DNA from: Flavobacterium sp.
GTDB taxonomy: Bacteria; Bacteroidota; Bacteroidia; Flavobacteriales; Flavobacteriaceae
Assembly (NCBI RefSeq): GCF_027483985.1
Contig: NZ_JAIXTJ010000056.1
Location: 161,686 to 225,685 of the forward strand
Direction: 5' to 3'
DNA length: 64,000 nucleotides
Position 1 is the stretch's first letter, and each line of letters opens with the position of its first letter. The translations under genes were made by a program, and so were the position numbers. The notes under the pieces were generated by a model. It worked only from the letters and a program-made list of their open reading frames with translations. It was not told where the DNA came from and ran no database searches. Shown in pieces: positions 16,359 through 25,301 of this stretch.

Positions 16359-16806
16359 ATGGAAATTACAAGTGAATTTTTGGAGTTGCCATTGTTGTTT
16401 GGAATAGTTTCTCTTGTAGCAGGATTGGTACTATATTTTTTTCCACCAAAGAAAATCAATGTAATTTATAGGTATAAAACTTTTAATTCTATGAAATCGC
16501 CATTAACAACAAGTTTGTTGCAAACAAACACCTATTAAATAAAAGGCGATACCATATATGACCTCTAACAATTCAAATTTTACATATATGAAAACTCAAG
16601 AAAGATGGGATTTTGCTCAAAAATATTCTTCAACTCAAATGATAATAACTGCCTTAAAATTAGTTGTTCTTTCAATGATTTTACCTTGGTTTAATTCAAA
16701 TTTTAAAACCTATCTGTTTCTTCAAATAGCGCTAATAATTGCAGCTTTAGCGTTTATGTTTTATAAAGTAGAAAAAGCAATAAAAATTAATTTTCCGACC
16801 GAATAA
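16359..16806 (+). pseudogene. SdpI family membrane protein gene split by a 97-bp insertion
   Basis: Two partial frames form one SdpI-type protein. The first (16359-16538) gives LLFGIVSLVAGLVLYFFPPKKIN and YRYKTFNSMK, then leaves the family. The second (ATG at 16588, or 16558, to 16806) starts MKTQERWDFAQKYS and carries two more membrane helices. Deleting the 97 bases from 16497 to 16593 joins them in frame as TFNSMKTQERWDFAQKYS, exactly the SdpI family core, giving a normal protein of about 116 residues. SdpI proteins are multi-helix membrane proteins related to immunity against the SDP toxin. As read, the gene is interrupted, unless a translational event skips the insert. Confidence 0.75.
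16490..16593. repeat. 97-bp insert flanked by TATGAAA direct repeats
   Basis: TATGAAA occurs at 16490-16496 and again at 16587-16593, bounding the segment that interrupts the SdpI gene. Inside are a paired atcgcc (16496-16501) and ggcgat (16545-16550) and a nested hairpin caacaa / ttgttg (16507-16520). It contains no gene and is too small for an insertion sequence. Confidence 0.7.
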
Positions 16807-16808
16807 GT

Positions 16809-18299
16809 ATGTCAATAAAATCAATTGCAGCCAAAATATTTGCCAAATCCATTCATAAAAAAACTCAAAAATGGGCTTTAAATCCTGTTGAAACGCAACA
16901 AAAAGTTTTCAATGAATTAATCCGTCAAGCGAAAGAAACGCAGTTTGGAAAAGATCATAAATTTAATGCTATTCAAACGTATGAAGATTTTGCAAAACAA
17001 GTTCCGATAAGAGATTATGAACAATTAAAACCTTATGTTGACCGCGTTGTTAAAGGCGAAGAAAATATTCTTTGGAAAGGAAAACCTCTTTATTTTGCCA
17101 AAACATCAGGTACAACTTCGGGTGCAAAATACATTCCGTTGACCAAAGAATCGATGCCTTTTCACATTCAAGCTGCGCGAAATGCCATTTTAAGTTACAT
17201 TCACGAAACTGGAAACGCTGATTTTGTTGATGGCAAAATGATTTTTCTGCAAGGAAGTCCGATTTTAGAAGAAAAAAACGGAATTAAATTAGGTCGTCTT
17301 TCTGGAATCGTAGCACATTTTGTTCCAAAATATTTGCAAAAAAACCGAATGCCAAGTTGGGAAACCAATTGCATTGACGATTGGGAAACAAAAGTTGACG
17401 CTATTGTTGAGGAAACTTTCAATCAAGATATGGCGGTGATTTCAGGAATTCCTTCTTGGGTTCAAATGTATTTTGAAAAATTACACCAAAAAGCACAGAA
17501 ACCCGTTGGAGAATTGTTTAAAAACTTCAATTTATTTATTTATGGCGGTGTAAACTATGAACCTTACAGAGCTAAATTTGAAAATCTAATCGGACGAAAA
17601 GTAGATTCCATAGAATTATTTCCGGCTTCCGAAGGATTTTTTGCTTACCAAGATTCTCAAAAAGAGAAAGGAATGTTGTTGCTCTTAAATTCGGGAATTT
17701 TCTACGAATTTGTAAAAGCCGATGAATTTTTCACAGAAAATCCTAAACGATATACGATTGGCGAAGTGGAATTGAATATAAATTACGTTTTAATTCTTTC
17801 AACCAACGCCGGACTTTGGGCATATAATATCGGTGACACCATTCAATTTACAAGTTTAAAACCTTATCGTGTTATCGTTTCGGGCCGAATTAAACATTAT
17901 ATTTCTGCATTTGGTGAACACGTAATTGGCAAAGAAGTCGAACACGCTTTGCAAGAAGCTATGGAAAACACTGAGATACGAGTAAATGAGTTTACTGTCG
18001 CGCCACAAATTGCACCAGAAACAGGACTACCTTATCACGAATGGTTTATCGAATTTGAGAATGAACCCAATAATCTCGATGAATTTGCGTTAAAAATAGA
18101 CAATGCAATGCGCAAACAAAATGTGTATTACGATGATTTAATTGTTGGAAAAGTGTTGCGAACTTTAGTAATTACAAAAGTTTCTAAAAATGGATTTCAA
18201 GAATATATGAAATCTATTGGAAAATTAGGTGGTCAAAACAAGTTACCAAGACTTTCTAACGATAGAAAAATAGCTGATTTTTTTCAGAAATACTATTAA
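16809..18299 (+). CDS. GH3-family acyl-acid amido synthetase-like protein
   Basis: A 496-residue protein of the GH3 (auxin-responsive promoter) family of adenylating enzymes. In plants these join amino acids to hormone acids; bacterial members have unknown substrates. The ATP-binding motif is FAKTSGTTSGAKYIP (about 97-110). Other family segments are SGIPSWVQMYF, LFIYGGVNYEPY, ELFPASEGFFAYQD and TNAGLWAYNIGDTIQFTSLKPYRV. There is no signal peptide, so it is cytoplasmic. It begins two bases after the SdpI fragment and is followed one base later by the first of three tandem secreted-protein genes. Confidence 0.88.
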   Translation: MSIKSIAAKIFAKSIHKKTQKWALNPVETQQKVFNELIRQAKETQFGKDHKFNAIQTYEDFAKQVPIRDYEQLKPYVDRVVKGEENILWKGKPLYFAKTSGTTSGAKYIPLTKESMPFHIQAARNAILSYIHETGNADFVDGKMIFLQGSPILEEKNGIKLGRLSGIVAHFVPKYLQKNRMPSWETNCIDDWETKVDAIVEETFNQDMAVISGIPSWVQMYFEKLHQKAQKPVGELFKNFNLFIYGGVNYEPYRAKFENLIGRKVDSIELFPASEGFFAYQDSQKEKGMLLLLNSGIFYEFVKADEFFTENPKRYTIGEVELNINYVLILSTNAGLWAYNIGDTIQFTSLKPYRVIVSGRIKHYISAFGEHVIGKEVEHALQEAMENTEIRVNEFTVAPQIAPETGLPYHEWFIEFENEPNNLDEFALKIDNAMRKQNVYYDDLIVGKVLRTLVITKVSKNGFQEYMKSIGKLGGQNKLPRLSNDRKIADFFQKYY

Positions 18300-18300
18300 A

Positions 18301-19212
18301 ATGACAGAAAGAATACAGGTTTGGGTTTTACTTTTACTTTCACAATTTACTTTTACTCAAATAAAAGGCGTTGTTGTTGACGAAAACAACAAACCCATTT
18401 CGTATGTGAACATTTGGATAGAAAACGAAAATAGTGGCACAACGTCCGAGCAGGACGGAAGCTTTACTTTAGACATCAAGAATCAGGACAAAAATTTGAT
18501 TTTTTCAGCAATTGGTTACAAAAAAGCACTAACACCATTCAAGGAAAAAATCGTGTTAGAAAAAGAAGTTTATCAACTTGATGAGGTATTAGTTTCTAGC
18601 TTAAAGCAAACACAAGAACTCGAAATTGGATACTATGAATCTAATGGTTTTAGATACAGTATGGGATATTTTATTGACGCTATTTATTTCAAGCCTTTGT
18701 TAGATGAAAGAGAAAAGTATCCGTTTTTGAAAGAAATTAAATTTAAGACAAAATCAAAAAATAAAAATGCTAAAGTCAGAATATATCTTGTTGAAGTAAA
18801 TAAAGATGGTTCGCCTAGCGAAAATTTACTTTCAGAAGAACTGTTTTTAGAAGTAAAAAAAGGAAACAGTAAAAACGTAATTGATCTATCAAAATTTAAA
18901 ATATCAATTCCAGAAAATGGATTTTTTATTGTTTTTGAAAAGTTAAAAATAGAACAAAACAAACATTTTGAGGAGTATTATTTCAAAGATAAAAACGGAA
19001 AGAAGAAGTTTTCTAGCGGACTTTCTTATCAACCAGAAATTCCGCTAGTTCCAATTGATGAGCAAATAGGTTGGAATAAAAGAATCAATAACAAATGGGA
19101 AAAATCAGAAAAAACTACTATTCAAAATCCTAATAGTTTTGAAAATTTCTTGATGAAAAAATACCACAATAAATATTTGGTACCATCTGTAAACATAACG
19201 CTTACCAACTGA
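18301..19212 (+). CDS. Carboxypeptidase-regulatory-like domain secreted protein, paralogue 1
   Basis: A 303-residue protein with a signal peptide and a CarboxypepD_reg-like domain at about 20-95 (IKGVVVDENNKPISYVNIWIENENSGTTSEQDGSFTL, then LIFSAIGYKK). This domain is typical of the N-termini of TonB-dependent receptors, but no receptor follows. The C-terminal part (about 110-303) has a shared core, here IRIYLVEVN-like followed by VIDLSKFKISIPENGFFIVFEKL, and ends VPSVNITLTN. It is first of three overlapping paralogues. The role is unknown; location is probably periplasmic or outer surface. Confidence 0.75.
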   Translation: MTERIQVWVLLLLSQFTFTQIKGVVVDENNKPISYVNIWIENENSGTTSEQDGSFTLDIKNQDKNLIFSAIGYKKALTPFKEKIVLEKEVYQLDEVLVSSLKQTQELEIGYYESNGFRYSMGYFIDAIYFKPLLDEREKYPFLKEIKFKTKSKNKNAKVRIYLVEVNKDGSPSENLLSEELFLEVKKGNSKNVIDLSKFKISIPENGFFIVFEKLKIEQNKHFEEYYFKDKNGKKKFSSGLSYQPEIPLVPIDEQIGWNKRINNKWEKSEKTTIQNPNSFENFLMKKYHNKYLVPSVNITLTN

Positions 19213-20087
19213 TGAAATATTTTAAAATAGTTTTCTTTCTTTTTTCTATTTCTCTTTCAGCTCAAATAAAAGGCGTTGTAAAAGACAGCTTGACCGGAAA
19301 TCCAATTCCTTATGTAAACATTTGGGTCGAAGGCGAAAATATTGGAACTACATCTGAAGAAAACGGGATATTTGAAATAAAGACATCAAAAGAAAAAAAA
19401 CTTGTTTTTTCGGCGATTGGATTTCAAACTAAGATTTGTAGAGTATCTGAAACATCCGAAATTATTCTAAATTCAATTGTATATCAATTAGAAAATGTAG
19501 AAATATCAAAACTTAAATACACTAAAGAATTAGAAATTGGCGATTCTAAAAAAATTCACCACAAACATTTATCTGGAGATAAGCCTTGGATTTATGGCAA
19601 GTTATTCACATACGAACCAAACTATGCCGAAACACCTTTTTTAAAAGAAATAGTATTTTTGTCAGACAGTGAGAAAAAAGATGCCAAATTAAAAATCAGA
19701 ATATTTCAACTAAAAGATTCTTTACCCGATGAAGATATGTTGTTCGAAGACGTCTTTGTTTCGGTTAAAAAAGGAATGAGAAAAAACGTGGTAGACATTT
19801 CAAAATATAAAATAAAAATGCCTAACAACGGCGTCGTTATTGGTTTGGAATGGCTTATCATTGAAGAAAATAAATATCTTTACGAATACACCTATAACAA
19901 AATAAAACAAAGTGCTATAAATTATGCTCCATCTTTGGTAGTCAATTATTCAGAAGTAGAAAATTCCTTTCGATATACTGGAGGAAAATGGAAAAAATCA
20001 AAAATTAATAAAATCAAGGTTAAAGAAAAAAATCCGTGGGATAATAAAGTTATGGTGCCTGCAATAAATATTATATTAACAAACTAA
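19212..20087 (+). CDS. Carboxypeptidase-regulatory-like domain secreted protein, paralogue 2
   Basis: A 291-residue paralogue of the preceding gene, overlapping its stop by one base (TGATG). It has a signal peptide (FFLFSISLSAQ), the domain core KGVVKDSLTGNPIPYVNIWVEGENIGTTSEENG, and the C-terminal core VVDISKYKIKMPNNGVVIGLEWL, ending VPAINIILTN. Together with its neighbours it forms a translationally coupled triplet that probably arose by tandem duplication. The role is unknown. Confidence 0.75.
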   Translation: MKYFKIVFFLFSISLSAQIKGVVKDSLTGNPIPYVNIWVEGENIGTTSEENGIFEIKTSKEKKLVFSAIGFQTKICRVSETSEIILNSIVYQLENVEISKLKYTKELEIGDSKKIHHKHLSGDKPWIYGKLFTYEPNYAETPFLKEIVFLSDSEKKDAKLKIRIFQLKDSLPDEDMLFEDVFVSVKKGMRKNVVDISKYKIKMPNNGVVIGLEWLIIEENKYLYEYTYNKIKQSAINYAPSLVVNYSEVENSFRYTGGKWKKSKINKIKVKEKNPWDNKVMVPAINIILTN

Positions 20088-20962
20088 TGAAAAAAATTAC
20101 TATTCTATTTCTCTTATTTTCTATTTCTTTTTCAGCTCAAATAAAAGGAGTTGTAAAAGATAGCTTAACCGGAAATCCACTTCCTTTTGTGAACATTTGG
20201 GTAGAAGGTGAAAATAGCGGAGCAACATCTGAAGAGAATGGCACCTTTGAAATAAAAATATCTGAGAAAAGTAAAAACCTGATTTTTTCGGCTATCGGAT
20301 TTGAAAAGAAAACCATAAAAATAGCCGAAGCTAAAGAAGTTCGATTGAAGTCTATCGAATATTTACTTGACGAAGTAGTGCTTTCAAACAGTAAAGAAAC
20401 GAAGCAAATTGAAATAGGAAAAACCAAAAATGCAATTTCTCAAGCCTTTGATAATGGGCCAAAAATTGTGGTTAAGTTTTTTCCATATAAAACTTCTTAT
20501 AAAGCAACCAAATACATAAAAAAAGTTACTGTTTTAACAGACAGTAAAATAGAAAATGCCACGATAAAACTTCATTTTTATGCTGTTGATTCTTTGGGAT
20601 TTCCATCAAAAGAGTTATTAAAAAAAGATTTAATTTTAACAGTGACCAAAGGCGTTGTCAAACACACATTTGACATTTCAGAATTTAATTTAACAGTACC
20701 AAAATCAGGACTTTTTGTAGGATTTGAAAAACTTTTAATCGAAAGAAATAAGCTTGAAAAGGAAGTAACAGATTTAAATTCAAACACAAAAAAAATTCAG
20801 AAAACCTATTTTCCTTTTTTACTTTACAACTTTGTTGAAAGAGATTTTCAATTTGAATATTCTGGCGGAAAATGGAACAAAGAACAACGCTATACTATTG
20901 ATGGTACGTTAAGTAAAATGAGGGTTAACGAACCAGCAATTAACCTTATCCTAACCAACTAA
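20087..20962 (+). CDS. Carboxypeptidase-regulatory-like domain secreted protein, paralogue 3
   Basis: A 291-residue third paralogue, overlapping the stop of the second by one base (TAATG). The signal peptide and first domain (IKGVVKDSLTGNPLPFVNIWVEGENSGATSEENG) are very close to paralogue 2, more than to paralogue 1. The C-terminal half is more divergent (HTFDISEFNLTVPKSGLFVGFEKLLIERN) and ends EPAINLILTN. This pattern suggests copy 2 to 3 is the more recent duplication or that the N-terminal part is homogenised. Confidence 0.75.
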   Translation: MKKITILFLLFSISFSAQIKGVVKDSLTGNPLPFVNIWVEGENSGATSEENGTFEIKISEKSKNLIFSAIGFEKKTIKIAEAKEVRLKSIEYLLDEVVLSNSKETKQIEIGKTKNAISQAFDNGPKIVVKFFPYKTSYKATKYIKKVTVLTDSKIENATIKLHFYAVDSLGFPSKELLKKDLILTVTKGVVKHTFDISEFNLTVPKSGLFVGFEKLLIERNKLEKEVTDLNSNTKKIQKTYFPFLLYNFVERDFQFEYSGGKWNKEQRYTIDGTLSKMRVNEPAINLILTN

Positions 20963-20975
20963 ACTATAAAATCCT

Positions 20976-20983
20976 TATATTTG
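20976..20983 (+). promoter_or_regulatory. Promoter -7 element for the gene at 21005
   Basis: TATATTTG, an exact TAnnTTTG match, ends 22 bases before the ATG at 21005. It covers a TTG codon in the same frame, so that TTG cannot be the start. Confidence 0.6.
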
Positions 20984-21004
20984 CAGGTTAGAAAACAAAA
21001 TTTA

Positions 21005-22693
21005 ATGAAAGAAATTAAAAACATTTCGCGCTCAAGAGCGCAAGAATCGTCGGCAGCTATCGAACGATTGTACATTACGATGAGACATTTATTTAACAGA
21101 GGTTTTTACAAACCAATGGGTGTTTCAGGAGAAACTTTAAGAGAAGCATTATTAGAACTTCGACCAGAAATATACGGAAGTATCGCAGAAGAAAAAGTAG
21201 AACTAAATGGTTTACTTTATGTTATCGAACGACTTCCTGTAGGAATTGAAGAATGCCGATACATCAACTTAACTTCAGATGAAGGGTATTCAAAATCGCA
21301 TTTTCAAGCCATTGTTCCGCCAAAACGTAGAAGAAATTGCTACCGTATTGATGAAGAGCAAATGAACGTAGAAATCACTCGCGGAAGATCAGATATTTAT
21401 GATATTTTGACGCATTTGACTTTTATTTTTATCGAATCTCACAAAATTAAAGACAGAGTTTTAATCGATGAAGAAGGAAGAATTTCGCGCGATTGGCAAA
21501 AACTAGAGCAAGCCGCTTTACAAACTAAAAAGCTAACGCAGATTGAAAAAGAGAAAGCGATTTCTCATGCAGCTAATGTGTTAGGAAGAACTTTTGTTGA
21601 GGTTTTAGATATTTATGATTCTTTTGCAACAAAAGAAAAACCAGATAGATTCCTTCACGTAATTTATTGGTTAGGAAAATTAGCTATTGAAGAGGTAGTT
21701 GACAATAATAAAAGAACAATTACTTTCAGTCCGATTTTAAGAGAGCGACTTGGACATCACATTCACGGTGAAATTTGGGCAAACAACATCAAAGAAGTTT
21801 TAAAAGAAAATAACTTATTGGTAAGACCAATTCATATTATTAGTGCGAATATGCACAGTGTTATGAATTCAATTTTTGCAACCCACGTTTTAGGACCAAA
21901 ATTTAAAGGAAAATCAGATTTCGATATTTTCGAAGAATTGAGTCGTCAAGGTGCGCATGACGTTCGTGACAAAGTAGAAGAGTTTGCTTTAAAACACGGA
22001 ATGATCTCACTTCCAGATCAATCAGGAACCAATATTGATGTGCAAATATTTGATACAGCAAAAATTGATTGGGTAAAATCGGCGTTTCCTAACGCTAAAA
22101 TTGGCAAAGACAATCCGGTGATTATTGTAATGGATTATGCTTTTGGCGAGCAAGCATATGAAACCATCGACGAATTATTGAAACCTTACAAAAACGGAAA
22201 AGAGAAAGTTTTACTTAACGTAGAATCGGTTTCTATTATGGGTAAAGCCGGAATTCTTGAAGGTGGAAAAGGTGATATAATGATTCCGAATGCACATATT
22301 AACGAAGGAACAGCTGATAATTATTTCTTTGAAAATGAACTAACAGCCGAAATGCTTGCAGGCAACGGAATACCGGTTTTTGCTGGTCCAATGATTACGG
22401 TATTAGGAACATCGCTTCAAAATAAAGATTTACTAAAATTCTTTCACGAGTCAACTTGGGGTGTAATTGGTCTAGAAATGGAGGGCGCTTATTATCAAAA
22501 AGCAATTCAATCGGCTTCTAAAATTAGAAAAAGTATCAATCCCAATATAAAAGTGCGTTATGCTTATTATGCTTCAGACAACCCATTAGAAACAGGTAGC
22601 ACTTTAGCTTCTGGTGGTTTAGGAACAACAGGAGTAAAGCCAACTTATTTGATTACAATCAAAATATTAGAACAAATTTTCAACGTAAAATAA
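21005..22693 (+). CDS. Conserved two-part protein with nucleoside-phosphorylase-like C-terminal half
   Basis: A 562-residue cytoplasmic protein, matching what I remember as DUF6909 in Bacteroidota. The N-terminal half (about 1-310) is helical with no motif I know. The C-terminal half (about 355-562) has a VIIVMDYAFG strand, SVSIMGKAGILEGGKGDIMIP and VIGLEMEGAYYQKAI. These resemble the glycine-rich turn and the conserved MEG/MES segment of purine nucleoside phosphorylase and MTA/SAH nucleosidase proteins. That likeness is my reading, not a proven assignment. It sits just before the polysaccharide locus but has its own promoter. The reaction is unknown. Confidence 0.7.
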   Translation: MKEIKNISRSRAQESSAAIERLYITMRHLFNRGFYKPMGVSGETLREALLELRPEIYGSIAEEKVELNGLLYVIERLPVGIEECRYINLTSDEGYSKSHFQAIVPPKRRRNCYRIDEEQMNVEITRGRSDIYDILTHLTFIFIESHKIKDRVLIDEEGRISRDWQKLEQAALQTKKLTQIEKEKAISHAANVLGRTFVEVLDIYDSFATKEKPDRFLHVIYWLGKLAIEEVVDNNKRTITFSPILRERLGHHIHGEIWANNIKEVLKENNLLVRPIHIISANMHSVMNSIFATHVLGPKFKGKSDFDIFEELSRQGAHDVRDKVEEFALKHGMISLPDQSGTNIDVQIFDTAKIDWVKSAFPNAKIGKDNPVIIVMDYAFGEQAYETIDELLKPYKNGKEKVLLNVESVSIMGKAGILEGGKGDIMIPNAHINEGTADNYFFENELTAEMLAGNGIPVFAGPMITVLGTSLQNKDLLKFFHESTWGVIGLEMEGAYYQKAIQSASKIRKSINPNIKVRYAYYASDNPLETGSTLASGGLGTTGVKPTYLITIKILEQIFNVK

Positions 22694-22700
22694 TTTTTGC

Positions 22701-23702
22701 ATGAGTACAACACCCCAAAATAATGACAATCAAGAAATTGATTTATCTCAAATTTCTAACGGTATTGGTAAACTGTATGAAAAGATATTGACATCAATTT
22801 TTAACGTAATTCAATTTATTAAGAATAGAATAATTTGGCTTGGCTTATTGTTTATTTTAGGCGCAGGTTTGGGATTTTATTTAGATAGTGAACGCGTTTA
22901 TGACAGTCAAATAATTGTTTCACCAGCTGGTGGTGGTGTTGATTATCTTTATTCAAAAATTGATCTATTAAGTTCCAAATTGGTTGAGAATGATCAGGCG
23001 TTTATTAAAGGTATAGGCATAAAAAATTCAAGTCAAATTCAAAGTATTAAGATAGAGCCAATTATTGACCTTTATAACTTTGTTAATAATAATACCGCTA
23101 TAGCATCAAATGCTCAGAACACCCAAAATTTTGAGGTTATTAAATTATTAGCAGAAAGCAATGATATCAATTCTGTAATCAAAGATGAATTAACTAGTAA
23201 GAATTATCCTTATCACTCGTTAGTAATTACTTCAAAAGATAAAATCAGTCAAGATGAAATTATTAAACCCATCTTAAAATACTTGAATACTGACGATTAT
23301 TTAAATCAAATTACAAAGATTACTAAAGAGAATATTTTAATTCAATTAGAAAAAAATAAAAACGAAATTGTTCAAGTTGATTCCCTAATAAACACCATAT
23401 CTAGAAATATTGGCAAGAACGATAAAGGATCTAATTTAATTTATAATAACGAGAACAATCAATTAACCGGACTATTTGATTTAAAAAACAGATTAGTTGG
23501 TGAAATTGCTTCTGGTAAAATTCAATTGGTTAAAATAGATACATTTATTAAAGACGTTAGTATAACACCTAATGTAATAAATTCTAAAGGCTTAAACGGA
23601 AAACTGAAGTTAGTTTTGCCTTTTCTTTTTTGCTTTATGTTTATTTTTATATCCGTTTTTATCTCTTTTTACAGAAATCAAGCAGCTAAACAAAAATTAT
23701 AA
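22701..23702 (+). CDS. Wzz-like polysaccharide chain-length/co-polymerase protein
   Basis: A 333-residue inner-membrane protein with two membrane helices, one at about 44-62 and one near the C-terminus (about 303-323). A large periplasmic domain lies between, rich in helices with coiled-coil tendency. This topology, together with the position at the head of an O-antigen/capsule locus, is that of Wzz/PCP proteins that set polymer length with Wzy. The primary sequence is divergent (YDSQIIVSPAGGGVDYLYSKIDLLSSKL after the first helix) and no tyrosine kinase domain is attached. Confidence 0.75.
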   Translation: MSTTPQNNDNQEIDLSQISNGIGKLYEKILTSIFNVIQFIKNRIIWLGLLFILGAGLGFYLDSERVYDSQIIVSPAGGGVDYLYSKIDLLSSKLVENDQAFIKGIGIKNSSQIQSIKIEPIIDLYNFVNNNTAIASNAQNTQNFEVIKLLAESNDINSVIKDELTSKNYPYHSLVITSKDKISQDEIIKPILKYLNTDDYLNQITKITKENILIQLEKNKNEIVQVDSLINTISRNIGKNDKGSNLIYNNENNQLTGLFDLKNRLVGEIASGKIQLVKIDTFIKDVSITPNVINSKGLNGKLKLVLPFLFCFMFIFISVFISFYRNQAAKQKL

Positions 23703-23730
23703 AAATTATTCCAAATACCAATAACTAATT

Positions 23731-24591
23731 ATGAAAGGAATTATTTTAGCCGGTGGCTCAGGTACAAGGCTTCATCCATTAACATTGGCAGTAAGTAAGC
23801 AATTAATGCCTATTTATGACAAACCAATGATTTACTATCCACTTTCAACACTTATGTGGGCAGGAATTAATGAAATTTTAATTATTTCAACGCCTCATGA
23901 CTTACCATTATTCCAACAACTTTTAGGTGATGGCTCTAAGTTAGGATGTAGATTTGAATATGCAGTTCAAGAAAACCCAAACGGTTTGGCCGAAGCTTTC
24001 ATTATTGGAAAAGATTTTGTTGGAGATGATAAAGTGGCCCTTATTCTAGGAGACAACATTTTTTATGGTACAGGACTAGCCGAATTACTACAAGCCAATA
24101 ACAATCCTAACGGAGGAGTTATTTATGCATATCACGTGCATGATCCTGAGCGATATGGTGTAGTTGATTTTGATAAAGAAGGAAATGTTCTTTCAATTGA
24201 AGAAAAACCAGAGCATCCTAAATCTAATTATGCTGTTCCAGGAATTTATTTTTATGATAATTCAGTTGTTGATATTGCTGCTAATATTGCACCAAGTCAT
24301 CGAGGCGAACTTGAAATTACTGATGTAAACAAAGAATATCTTAACCGTGGAAATCTTAAAGTAAGTATTTTAGATCGTGGTACAGCTTGGTTAGACACAG
24401 GAACTTTTCAATCATTAATGCAAGCAGGTCAATTTGTGCAAGTTATTGAAGAACGTCAAGGATTAAAAATTGGAGCCATTGAAGAAGCTGCTTATAAAAT
24501 GGGCTTTATCGACGCAGAACAGTTAAAAACACTAGCAACTCCTTTATTAAAAAGTGGTTACGGAGTACATTTAATGAGTTTATTGCAATAA
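23731..24591 (+). CDS. rfbA: Glucose-1-phosphate thymidylyltransferase
   Basis: A 286-residue RmlA/RfbA that makes dTDP-glucose from dTTP and glucose 1-phosphate, the first step to dTDP-rhamnose. The nucleotide-binding motif [11 protein letters not shown] is at 8-18, with [56 protein letters not shown] and [11 protein letters not shown] as expected. Length is normal. rfbC and rfbD follow, but no dehydratase rfbB is seen in the window. An acyltransferase gene is inserted before rfbC. Confidence 0.96.
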   Translation: MKGIILAGGSGTRLHPLTLAVSKQLMPIYDKPMIYYPLSTLMWAGINEILIISTPHDLPLFQQLLGDGSKLGCRFEYAVQENPNGLAEAFIIGKDFVGDDKVALILGDNIFYGTGLAELLQANNNPNGGVIYAYHVHDPERYGVVDFDKEGNVLSIEEKPEHPKSNYAVPGIYFYDNSVVDIAANIAPSHRGELEITDVNKEYLNRGNLKVSILDRGTAWLDTGTFQSLMQAGQFVQVIEERQGLKIGAIEEAAYKMGFIDAEQLKTLATPLLKSGYGVHLMSLLQ

Positions 24592-24617
24592 TCAGATTAA
24601 TATGATAATTTTATAGC

Positions 24618-25283
24618 ATGAGTAAATATTCTAAGTTTTTTAGTATTTTAAGCTATAAAATTATCTACTTTAATTTTAAGTATCTCCCATTTAATCAAGC
24701 GATTAAATTTCCGTTTTTTATTTCTAAAAATGTATATTTTAGAAGTTTAAAAGGAAAAATTACAATTGATAGTCCAATTTCGTCAGGAATGATAAAAATT
24801 GGATTTGGCGATGTAGGAATATTTGATGATAGACGATCACGAAGTATATTAGATATTAATGGTAGTTTAATTTTTAAAGGTTCGGCTAACATTGGTCACG
24901 GTTCCAAGATTTCGGTTTCTGAAAAGGGCACACTTACTTTAGGTGACAATTTTACAATTACAGCCGAAAGTTCTATAGTAGCTCATTTAAACATCGAATT
25001 TGGAAAAGATTGCCTTCTTTCTTGGGATACTTTAATAATGGATACCGATTTGCATAAAATCCACAATGAACTTGGTGAAAGAATTAATGAGGAACAACCA
25101 ATTAAAATCGGCAATAATGTTTGGATAGGATGCAGAAATTTGGTTTTAAAAGGAGCTGTTATTCCTGACAATGCTGTTCTCGGCGCAAACTCAGTAGTTT
25201 CTAAAAAATTAGAAGTTGAGAATGCAATTTATGTAGGTAATCCTGTGAGATGCGTAAAAGAAAATATAAACTGGAAACTATAA
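24618..25283 (+). CDS. Hexapeptide-repeat (LbH) acyltransferase
   Basis: A 221-residue protein with a left-handed beta-helix C-terminal half: repeated short hydrophobic-x-x-x-x units such as IGHGSKISV, LTLGDNFTI, PIKIGNNVWIGCRNLVLKGAVIPDNAVLGANSVVSK. This is the WbbJ-type acetyl/acyltransferase pattern, ending with the usual GNPVRCVKE. It probably O-acetylates or N-acylates a sugar of the surface polysaccharide. The catalytic histidine is likely in the DTDLHKI segment at about 135-141. Acceptor sugar unknown. Confidence 0.85.
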   Translation: MSKYSKFFSILSYKIIYFNFKYLPFNQAIKFPFFISKNVYFRSLKGKITIDSPISSGMIKIGFGDVGIFDDRRSRSILDINGSLIFKGSANIGHGSKISVSEKGTLTLGDNFTITAESSIVAHLNIEFGKDCLLSWDTLIMDTDLHKIHNELGERINEEQPIKIGNNVWIGCRNLVLKGAVIPDNAVLGANSVVSKKLEVENAIYVGNPVRCVKENINWKL

Positions 25284-25301
25284 AATTTATAATATAATAC
25301 A

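Noticed and set aside
22690..22700. TAATTTTTG as a promoter for the Wzz-like gene
   Set aside because: It has one extra T relative to TAnnTTTG and overlaps the end of the preceding gene; evidence is too weak.
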